From: Streptomyces glaucescens
GTDB lineage: Bacteria > Actinomycetota > Actinomycetes > Streptomycetales > Streptomycetaceae
Assembly: GCF_000761215.1 (NCBI RefSeq)
Contig: NZ_CP009438.1
Span: 4,853,501 to 4,917,500 of the forward strand
Direction: 5' to 3'
Length of the DNA stretch: 64,000 nt
Under the pieces are notes generated by a model that did no database searches, was not told the origin of the DNA, and saw only the letters and a list, made by a program, of their open reading frames with translations. This document shows, piece by piece, positions 1 through 7,284 of this stretch. A program made the position numbers and the translations under genes. Position 1 is the first letter of the stretch; every line of letters starts with the position of its first letter.

Positions 1-996
1 TCCCTCGACGGTCTGATGCAGGCCGCACGCTCACTGCAGGCAGCGCTCACGGAGACCAGCGTCAGAAGTCGTCGACTGACGAACTGGCACTGGGCGCGAG
101 CCGTGGAGGGAGTGCCCCACAGCGGGCCGCGTCCCTTCGGCTGGCAGGAGGACCGCATTCGGCTCCGTCCCGACGAGGCGTCCTTGGTCGAGCAGTCGAT
201 CGCGGACCGCACCGCCGGAAAAGCGGTTCGTGCCATCGCACGTGACTGGTGTGCTCTCGGTGTCACAGGGACCCGGGGCGGCCGACCCAACGCGCAGACG
301 GTCACGCAGATCATGACCGCGCCCAGGGTGTGTGGCTATCGCGCCAATAGAGGGCAACTACTGCTCGAACCCGAGGGGGGACGGCCGGTGCTCGGGCAGT
401 GGGAGCCGATCGTGACGCCCGAGCAGTGGCAGGCCGTATGCGCGACCTTCTCGGCGGGGAGCCTGTACCTGCATCGGGGCAGCGGCGCACCTAGGCTCAC
501 AGGGTATCGACCGGGACCCCGCCATCTCGCAACAGGACTACTGCGTTGTGCGAGGGAGCGGTCCGAAGGCAGCCTCTGCCATGGGGCACTGTGCGCTCAG
601 CAGGGCAGGAGCGCGAGAAGCCCGTACGTCTACTCCTGCCGTGACTGCAGACGCTGCAGCATCAGCGGGCCATTGGCCGACGAGGCGGTGGAGCGACTGC
701 TGCTGTCCGGAACTCCGGGTGTTACCGGCCTGCCGGAGTCCGTGCGCATCCGCTGGGTGTCAGGGGGCCTGCCGCTGGAGGAGAGGAGGCAGGCCATCGC
801 CTCGGCCCTCATCTGCTGCCTGGTCCGTCCTGGAGTGAAAGGGAAGCAGGCATGGGATCCGTCCCGGGTGGAACCCGTATGGCGATGCGCGGATCGAGTT
901 GGACTGGCCGGGCTGATGGCTGACAGCGAGCCGCCAGGAGACGGGCAGGGGCCCGTCGGGCAGGATGGGAAGCATGGCGAACCGACTGGCCCATGA
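1..996 (+). CDS. Large serine recombinase/integrase, C-terminal part (5' end outside window)
   Basis: The frame is open to the left edge, so only the DNA-binding part of the protein is visible. It shows the Recombinase domain (PRPFGW motif, then DEASLVEQSI...GVTGTRGGRP...ILTAPRVCGYR-like block), followed by a cysteine-containing zinc-ribbon-like segment (LLRC..., LCHG, YSCRDC). It ends in the block DPSRVEPVWR that closes many phage and ICE serine integrases. The catalytic resolvase domain would lie upstream. The 3' end runs into the start of the next gene by 23 nt. Base composition is visibly less GC-rich than downstream, which suggests transfer. Serine integrase genes usually lie beside their attachment site, so an att site may lie close to this end. 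Whether the enzyme is intact cannot be judged here. Confidence 0.85.
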   Translation, partial: SLDGLMQAARSLQAALTETSVRSRRLTNWHWARAVEGVPHSGPRPFGWQEDRIRLRPDEASLVEQSIADRTAGKAVRAIARDWCALGVTGTRGGRPNAQTVTQIMTAPRVCGYRANRGQLLLEPEGGRPVLGQWEPIVTPEQWQAVCATFSAGSLYLHRGSGAPRLTGYRPGPRHLATGLLRCARERSEGSLCHGALCAQQGRSARSPYVYSCRDCRRCSISGPLADEAVERLLLSGTPGVTGLPESVRIRWVSGGLPLEERRQAIASALICCLVRPGVKGKQAWDPSRVEPVWRCADRVGLAGLMADSEPPGDGQGPVGQDGKHGEPTGP

Positions 997-3013
997 GACC
1001 TCTCCCTATCTGCTCCAGCACGCGGACAACCCCGTCGACTGGTGGCCGTGGTCCGAGGAGGCGTTCGAGGAGGCGAGGCGGCGGGACGTGCCGGTGCACT
1101 TGAGCGTGGGCTACTCGAGTTGCCACTGGTGCCATGTGCTCGCCAAGGAAAGCTTCGAGGACGAAGCGGTCGCCGGGTACATGAACGAGCACTTCGTGAA
1201 CATCAAGGTCGACCGCGAGGAACGCCCCGACGTGGACGCCGTCTACATGGAGGCCGTGCAGGCCGCCACCGGACAGGGCGGGTGGCCGATGACGGTGTTC
1301 CTGACACCGGACGCCGAGCCGTTCTACTTCGGGACGTACTTCCCGCCCGCGCCCCGGCACGGCATGCCGTCGTTCCGGCAGGTGCTGGAGGGGGTGCGGC
1401 TGGCCTGGGACGACCGGCGCGAGGAGGTCGCCGACGTCGCGGGCAAGATCGTGCGGGACCTCGCCGGGCGGGAGATCGACTACGGCGCCGGGAAGCAGGT
1501 GCCGGGGGAGCAGGAGCTGGCGCAGGCGCTCCTCGGGCTGACCCGGGAGTACGACCCGCAGCGCGGCGGGTTCGGCGGGGCGCCGAAGTTCCCGCCGTCC
1601 ATGGTGCTCGAGTTCCTGCTGCGGCACGCGGCGCGGACGGGCTCCGAGGGTGCGTTGCAGATGGCGGCGGACACCTGTGAGCGGATGGCCCGGGGCGGGA
1701 TCTACGACCAGCTCGGGGGCGGGTTCGCGCGCTACTCGGTGGACCGGGACTGGGTGGTGCCGCACTTCGAGAAGATGCTGTACGACAACGCGCTGCTGTG
1801 CCGGGTCTACGCGCACCTGTGGCGGGCCACCGGCTCGGAGCGGGCGCGGCGCGTCGCGCTGGAGACGGCCGACTTCCTGGTGCGCGAACTGCGCACGCCC
1901 GAGGGCGGGTTCGCCTCCGCGCTCGACGCCGACAGCGACGACGGGACCGGACGGCACGTCGAGGGCGCGTACTACGTCTGGACCCCGGAGCAGTTGCGCG
2001 CCGTCCTCGGTGAGGAGGACGCCCGGCTCGCCGCGCAGTACTTCGGGGTGACCGAGGAGGGGACCTTCGAGGAGGGGGCCTCCGTGCTCCAGCTTCCGCA
2101 GCAGGAGGGCGTCTTTGACGCGGCTCGGGTGGCGGACGTGCGGCAGCGGCTGCTGCGGGCCCGTGCCGAGCGGGCCGCTCCCGGCCGGGACGACAAGGTC
2201 GTGGCCGCCTGGAACGGCCTGGCGATCGCCGCGCTCGCCGAGACCGGCGCCTACTTCGACCGCCCGGACCTTGTCGACGCCGCCCTCGCCGCCGCCGATC
2301 TGCTGGTCCGGGTGCACCTCGACGAGCAGGGCCGGCTGGCGCGTACGAGCAAGGACGGCCGGGCCGGTGCCCACGCGGGAGTCCTGGAGGACTACGGGGA
2401 CGTCGCCGAGGGGTTCCTGGCGCTGGCGTCCGTGACGGGGGAGGGGGTGTGGCTGGACTTCGCGGGGCTGCTGCTCGACCACGTGCTCGTGCGGTTCGCC
2501 GACGAGGAGTCCGGGGCGCTGTTCGACACGGCCGCCGACGCCGAGCGGCTGATCCGCAGGCCGCAGGACCCGACCGACAACGCCGCCCCGTCCGGCTGGA
2601 CGGCCGCCGCGGGGGCGCTGCTGAGCTATGCGGCGCAGACCGGTTCGGAGGCCCACCGCACCGCCGCCGAGCGGGCGCTGGGGGTGGTGCGGGTGCTCGG
2701 GCCGCGGGTGCCGCGGTTCATCGGCTGGGGGCTCGCGGTCGCCGAGGCGCTGCTGGACGGGCCGCGGGAGGTGGCGGTGGTGGGTCCCGCGTTCGACGAC
2801 GCGGCGGCCCGGGAGCTGCACCGTACGGCTCTGCTGGGGACGGCGCCGGGTGCGGTCGTCGCGTACGGCCCGGTGGGCGGCGACGAGTTCCCGCTGCTCG
2901 CGGACCGGCCGCTGAGCGGGGGTGAGCCGACGGCGTACGTCTGCCGTAACTTCACCTGCGACGCCCCGACGACCGATCCGGAGCGGCTGCGCACCGCGCT
3001 CTCGGGGCGGTGA
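974..3013 (+). CDS. DUF255 thioredoxin-domain protein (YyaL/SSP411 family)
   Basis: The 679-residue product has the family architecture: an N-terminal thioredoxin-like domain beginning MANRLAHETSPYLLQHADNP with a CxxC site (SSCHWCHVL), then a long alpha/alpha-barrel region (GGFGGAPKFPPSMVLEFLLRH, GGGFARYSVD, VPHFEKMLYDNA) like that of glycan epimerase/hydrolase folds. The family is widespread, but its reaction is not established. I chose the ATG at 974 over the in-frame ATG at 965 because relatives begin with this M-x-NRLA sequence. It overlaps the 3' end of the recombinase gene. A gap of about 200 nt precedes the next operon, so it is probably monocistronic. Confidence 0.9.
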   Translation: MANRLAHETSPYLLQHADNPVDWWPWSEEAFEEARRRDVPVHLSVGYSSCHWCHVLAKESFEDEAVAGYMNEHFVNIKVDREERPDVDAVYMEAVQAATGQGGWPMTVFLTPDAEPFYFGTYFPPAPRHGMPSFRQVLEGVRLAWDDRREEVADVAGKIVRDLAGREIDYGAGKQVPGEQELAQALLGLTREYDPQRGGFGGAPKFPPSMVLEFLLRHAARTGSEGALQMAADTCERMARGGIYDQLGGGFARYSVDRDWVVPHFEKMLYDNALLCRVYAHLWRATGSERARRVALETADFLVRELRTPEGGFASALDADSDDGTGRHVEGAYYVWTPEQLRAVLGEEDARLAAQYFGVTEEGTFEEGASVLQLPQQEGVFDAARVADVRQRLLRARAERAAPGRDDKVVAAWNGLAIAALAETGAYFDRPDLVDAALAAADLLVRVHLDEQGRLARTSKDGRAGAHAGVLEDYGDVAEGFLALASVTGEGVWLDFAGLLLDHVLVRFADEESGALFDTAADAERLIRRPQDPTDNAAPSGWTAAAGALLSYAAQTGSEAHRTAAERALGVVRVLGPRVPRFIGWGLAVAEALLDGPREVAVVGPAFDDAAARELHRTALLGTAPGAVVAYGPVGGDEFPLLADRPLSGGEPTAYVCRNFTCDAPTTDPERLRTALSGR

Positions 3014-3212
3014 GCGCTGTCTGAAATGATCGATAGTTGAGCAGGTGTTCGGTTAGATCCCGCTAGGCACCGCACCGCGCCGAAACAGGCTTTTTATCGG
3101 AACCGCCCCCGCGCTTCACGGTTCCCCCCTAGTCTCTGCACATGCCGCGACGGTGACGGCCCCGGCCGTCCGTCGCGTGTGTGGGGGGTTTTCAGGATCT
3201 GGGGGGATCTGT

Positions 3213-4475
3213 TTGCTGACGTCTGTCTTCATCGCTGCCGTTTCACTGGCCCTGTTCTGGATGGCGGCGTTCACGCTGTGGTGGCAGATGCACGCGTGGC
3301 GCACGCCCGAGGTGCTGGCCTCCACCCGGTTCAGCCGTCCGGACGGGGCCGAGCAGCTGTCGTTCTCGCTGCTCCTTCCGGCCCGGCACGAGCAGGCGGT
3401 GCTGGACCACACCATCCAGCGCCTGCTGGAGTCCGCGCACGCCGACTTCGAGATCATCGTGATCGTCGGGCACGACGACCCGGAGACCGCCGGGGTGGCG
3501 CACGCGGCCGCCGCGCGGGACCCGCGGGTGCGGGTCGTCGTCGACACCCACGAGAAGAAGAACAAGCCGAAGGCGATGAACACGGCGCTGCCGCACTGCC
3601 GCGGCGATGTCGTCGGGGTCTTCGACGCCGAGGACCAGGTCCACCCGGACCTGCTCGCCCACGTGGACCACGCCTTCCGCGCGACCGGCGCGGACGTCGT
3701 CCAGGGCGGGGTGCAGCTGATCAACTTCCACTCCAGCTGGTACAGCCTGCGCAACTGCCTGGAGTACTTCTTCTGGTTCCGTTCGCGGCTGCACCTGCAC
3801 GCGCAGAAGGGGTTCATCCCTCTCGGCGGCAACACCGTGTTCGTCCGCACCGACGTACTGCGCGAGGCGGGCGGCTGGGACCCGAACTGCCTGGCCGAGG
3901 ACTGCGACCTGGGTGTCCGGCTGTCCAGTGCCGGCAAGAAGGTCGTCGTCGCCTACGACTCCGAGATGGTCACCCGCGAGGAGACCCCCGGCTCGCTGAT
4001 CAGCCTGCTGAAGCAGCGCACCCGCTGGAACCAGGGCTTCCTCCAGGTCTACCGGAAGCGGGACTGGAAGCAGCTGCCCACGTTCGGGCAGCGGCTGCTC
4101 GCCCGCTACACGCTGATGACGCCGTACCTCCAGGCGGTCTCCGGGGTGGTCATCCCGCTCAACGTGGCCGTCGCGCTCTTCCTGGACGTGCCGGTCGGCG
4201 TCGCCTTCATCACCTTCCTGCCGGCCGTCACCGCCCTGGTCACCTTCGTCTTCGAGCTGGTCGGCCTGCACGACTTCGGCAAGCAGTACGGGCTGCGCGT
4301 CCGCTTCGTGCACTACGTGAAGCTGATCGTCGGCGGCCCCTTCTACCAGGTGCTCCTCGCCGGGGCCGCCGTCCGCGCCGTCTGGCGGGAGCAGCGCGGC
4401 CGGAGCGACTGGGAGCTGACCAGCCATGTCGGCGCTCATCTCGCGCACGTGAACCGAGAGGACGTTCCTGCGTGA
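3213..4475 (+). CDS. Membrane glycosyltransferase family 2 (processive, cellulose-synthase-like)
   Basis: The 420-residue protein has one N-terminal membrane segment, a cytoplasmic GT2 domain and about four C-terminal membrane segments. The GT2 domain carries the D...DAED...ED...QxxRW signature (FDAEDQVHP, LAEDCDLG, KQRTRWNQG) of processive inverting glycosyltransferases such as cellulose, hyaluronan and poly-GlcNAc synthases. The frame is open from 3153 (GTG), but the TTG at 3213 follows a GGGGGGA ribosome site at good distance and gives a hydrophobic start, so I prefer it. It is the first gene of a four-gene coupled operon: its TGA overlaps the GTG of the next gene (GTGA). It probably polymerises or elongates an envelope glycan. 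The substrate cannot be read from sequence. Confidence 0.85.
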   Translation: MLTSVFIAAVSLALFWMAAFTLWWQMHAWRTPEVLASTRFSRPDGAEQLSFSLLLPARHEQAVLDHTIQRLLESAHADFEIIVIVGHDDPETAGVAHAAAARDPRVRVVVDTHEKKNKPKAMNTALPHCRGDVVGVFDAEDQVHPDLLAHVDHAFRATGADVVQGGVQLINFHSSWYSLRNCLEYFFWFRSRLHLHAQKGFIPLGGNTVFVRTDVLREAGGWDPNCLAEDCDLGVRLSSAGKKVVVAYDSEMVTREETPGSLISLLKQRTRWNQGFLQVYRKRDWKQLPTFGQRLLARYTLMTPYLQAVSGVVIPLNVAVALFLDVPVGVAFITFLPAVTALVTFVFELVGLHDFGKQYGLRVRFVHYVKLIVGGPFYQVLLAGAAVRAVWREQRGRSDWELTSHVGAHLAHVNREDVPA

Positions 4476-6118
4476 CCTCCACCCTTCCCGCGGCGACCGG
4501 CATCACGGTCCCCGCGCAGCGGACGGCTGCGCCCACACTCCGTTCGACCGGTCGGACACAGCCTCCGCAGCGGCTGCGTTCCTCCCGTCCCGACCTCCTG
4601 CTGTGCGGTCTCCTCCTCGTGGCGATCCTCGTCGTCCAGGGCTGGAACATCGCCGACTACCCCACCCTCAGCGACGACGAGGGCACCTACCTCGCCCAGG
4701 CCTGGGCCGTGCAGGAGGGCCGCGGTCTCGCCCACTACACCTACTGGTACGACCACCCGCCGCTCGGCTGGATCCAGATAGCCGTGCTCACCTGGATACC
4801 CGCCCTGCTCAGCCCGGACTCGATGACCGTCGGCACGATGCGCGCCGCGATGCTGCTGGTCTCCGCGGCCGCCGCGGTCCTCGTCTACGTCGTCGGCCGC
4901 CGTCTCGCCCTGCCCCGCTGGGCCGCCGGACTCGGCATGGCGCTGTTCGGGCTCTCCCCGCTGTCGGTCGTCCTCCAGCGCGAGATCTTCCTCGACAACC
5001 TGGCCGTGATGTGGACGCTGCTCGCGTTCGCCCTCGCCGCCTCCCCCAGCCGCCACCTGTGGCACCACTTCGGTGCGGGCGTCGCCGCCGCGACGGCCGT
5101 GCTCACCAAGGAGACGATGCTCGTCGTCCTGCCCGCCCTGCTGCTCACCATGTGGCGGCACAGCCACCGTGACACCCGCAAGTTCGCGGTGACCGGCGCG
5201 ATCACCGCCTGCGCCCTGATCGGTCTGTCGTACCCGTTGTTCGCGCTGCTCAAGGGGGAGCTGCTGCCGGGCGTGGGCCATGTGTCGCTGTGGGACGGCA
5301 TCACCTACCAGATGAGCCGGCCCGGCTCGGGCTTCATCCTCGACGAGGGCTCCGGCTCCCACGGGGTGCTCCGGTCCTGGCTGTACTACGACCGGGTCCT
5401 GCCCCTGGGCGGGCTCGCCGGAGCCCTGCTGCTCCTGCTGACCTGGCGCTGGTCGGTCACCGCCCGCGCGCTCGCCGGGCCCGCGCTGACCGTGGCGATC
5501 CTCGCCCTGGTCGCGCTGCGCCCCGACGGCTACCTGCCCGCGATGTACATCATCCAGGCGCTGCCGTTCCTCGCCCTGGTCCTCGCCGGGGGCACCGCCA
5601 GCGTCGCCCACGCCGTGCTGCGCAGGAGGCGCCTCGAGGGACGCCGGCCGCACGCCCGGTACGCGGTCGCCGCCGTGCTCGCGCTCGCGGCGAGCGCCTG
5701 GGTCGTGCCCCGCTGGTACGAGGGTGCCCGCACCGCGGTCACCACCGACGCGAACGCCCCCTACCGGGCCGCCGCCCGCTGGCTGGGCACCGAGGTGGAG
5801 CACCCGCGGGACACCCGCGTCCTCGTCGACGACGCCCTCTGGCTGGACCTCGTCCACCAGGGCTACGAACCCGGACTCGGCGCCGTCTGGTTCTACAAGG
5901 CCGACCTCGACCCCGCCGTGACCCGGACCATGCCGCGCGGCTGGCGGGACCTCGACTACGTGGTCGCCTCGCCGACGGTCCGGCGTGACGCGGTCGACCT
6001 GCCCAACGTCCGGGCCGCCATCGAGCACTCGGCGCCGGTCGCCGTCTTCGGCACCGGGGCGGACCGGATCGAGATCCGGCGCATCCAGCAGACGGGCACC
6101 CCGGGAGGCACGCGATGA
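4472..6118 (+). CDS. GT39/ArnT-like integral membrane glycosyltransferase
   Basis: This 548-residue multipass protein starts at a GTG overlapping the previous stop. After about 50 polar residues it has roughly ten hydrophobic segments. The first external loop has the acidic motif SDDEGTYLAQAWA followed by YDHPPLGW, as in protein mannosyltransferases and ArnT-type enzymes (GT-C fold). Those enzymes move a sugar from a polyprenyl-phosphate carrier to a target outside the membrane. The next gene makes a DPM1-like synthase fused to GtrA, which could supply that carrier. The C-terminal 120 residues form a soluble extracytoplasmic domain (DTRVLVDDALWLDLVHQGY). It is coupled to the following gene by an ATGA overlap. 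Donor and acceptor are unknown. Confidence 0.85.
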   Translation: MTSTLPAATGITVPAQRTAAPTLRSTGRTQPPQRLRSSRPDLLLCGLLLVAILVVQGWNIADYPTLSDDEGTYLAQAWAVQEGRGLAHYTYWYDHPPLGWIQIAVLTWIPALLSPDSMTVGTMRAAMLLVSAAAAVLVYVVGRRLALPRWAAGLGMALFGLSPLSVVLQREIFLDNLAVMWTLLAFALAASPSRHLWHHFGAGVAAATAVLTKETMLVVLPALLLTMWRHSHRDTRKFAVTGAITACALIGLSYPLFALLKGELLPGVGHVSLWDGITYQMSRPGSGFILDEGSGSHGVLRSWLYYDRVLPLGGLAGALLLLLTWRWSVTARALAGPALTVAILALVALRPDGYLPAMYIIQALPFLALVLAGGTASVAHAVLRRRRLEGRRPHARYAVAAVLALAASAWVVPRWYEGARTAVTTDANAPYRAAARWLGTEVEHPRDTRVLVDDALWLDLVHQGYEPGLGAVWFYKADLDPAVTRTMPRGWRDLDYVVASPTVRRDAVDLPNVRAAIEHSAPVAVFGTGADRIEIRRIQQTGTPGGTR

Positions 6119-7284
6119 GCCAGGACCACACCGTCCCGGCAGAGGCCGTGGCGGCGACGGAGGTCCCCGAACCGGGCGCCGTCACCATCGTCGTGCCGAC
6201 GTTCAACGAGTCGGCGAACATCCGGCGGCTGCTGCACCAGATCACCGAGTCGGTGCCGTCCCGGCTGCCCTGCGAGGTCGTCTTCGTCGACGACTCCACC
6301 GACGACACCCCCGAGGTGATCCGCGCGGCCGCCCGGGACTGCCCGTTCCCGGTGACCGTGCTGCACCGGGAGGAGCCCGTGGGCGGGCTCGGCGGCGCGG
6401 TCGTCGAGGGCATGAAGGCGGCCGGGTCGGACTGGATCGTCGTCATGGACGGCGACTGCCAGCACCCGCCGTCCCTCGTCCCCGAGCTGGTCGCCACCGG
6501 CGAACGCGCGGGCGCCGGACTGGTCGTCGCCTCCCGCTACCTCAAGGGCGGCAGCCGCGCCGGGCTCGCCGGCAGCTACCGGGTGGCCGTCTCCCGGGGC
6601 GCGACCTGGCTGACCAAGTCCCTCTTCCCCCGCCGGCTGCACGGCATCAGCGACCCGATGAGCGGTTTCTTCGCGATCCGGCGCGGTGATGTCACCGCGG
6701 AGGCGCTGAAGCCGCTCGGCTACAAGATCCTGCTGGAGCTGGCGGTGCGCAGCCGTCCGCGCACGGTCGGCGAAGTGCCCTTCGTCTTCCAGGAGCGGTT
6801 CGCGGGGGCCTCCAAGTCCACGGCTCAGGAAGGGCTGCGTTTCCTGCGGCACCTGGCCGGGCTGCGCACGGCCGATCCGCTCGCCCGCATGGTGGTGTTC
6901 GGGCTGATCGGGCTGACCGGCTTCGCGCCGAACCTGGCCGCGCTGTGGGCGATGACCGAGGCGGGCCTGCACTACCTGCCCGCGGAGATCGCCGCCAACC
7001 AGTTCGGTGTGGCCTGGAACTTCCTGCTGATCGAGAAGCTGCTGTTCCGTGACCGGCGCCGGCACCGGCACTGGGCCGACCGCACCCTGCGGTTCGCCGT
7101 GCTCGCCAACGCCGACCTGGTGCTGCGCATCCCGCTGATCGCGCTGCTGGTCGGCCGGTTCGGGCTGGCCGTGCTGCCCGCGACGGCCATCGCCCTGGTC
7201 ATCACGTTCGTCCTGCGCTTCGCCGGTACCGAGGCGCTGGTCTACCTGCCCCGCAGGAGCCGCACAGCGAGGAGCACTGCATGA
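6115..7284 (+). CDS. Polyprenyl-phosphate glycosyltransferase (DPM1-like GT2) fused to GtrA domain
   Basis: Residues about 20-250 form a GT-A domain of the dolichol-phosphate mannose synthase type (IVVPTFNESANI, FVDDSTDDTPEV, MDGDCQHPP, DPMSGFFAIRR). Residues about 255-380 form a GtrA domain of four membrane helices (VVFGLIGLTGFAPNLAAL, NQFGVAWNFLLIEKLLFRDR). The family transfers a sugar from a nucleotide donor to polyprenyl phosphate, and GtrA domains are linked to flipping or localising such lipids. The product would be a membrane sugar carrier used by the GT39-like enzyme encoded just upstream. The start ATG overlaps the upstream TGA, and its own TGA overlaps the ATG of the oxidase gene. 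Confidence 0.88.
   Translation: MSQDHTVPAEAVAATEVPEPGAVTIVVPTFNESANIRRLLHQITESVPSRLPCEVVFVDDSTDDTPEVIRAAARDCPFPVTVLHREEPVGGLGGAVVEGMKAAGSDWIVVMDGDCQHPPSLVPELVATGERAGAGLVVASRYLKGGSRAGLAGSYRVAVSRGATWLTKSLFPRRLHGISDPMSGFFAIRRGDVTAEALKPLGYKILLELAVRSRPRTVGEVPFVFQERFAGASKSTAQEGLRFLRHLAGLRTADPLARMVVFGLIGLTGFAPNLAALWAMTEAGLHYLPAEIAANQFGVAWNFLLIEKLLFRDRRRHRHWADRTLRFAVLANADLVLRIPLIALLVGRFGLAVLPATAIALVITFVLRFAGTEALVYLPRRSRTARSTA

Noticed and set aside
809..2821. 670-residue minus-strand frame opposite the DUF255 gene
   Set aside because: It is Arg/Pro/Gly/His-rich with no domain, and lies fully antisense to a gene with clear family motifs. Such shadows are common at this GC content.
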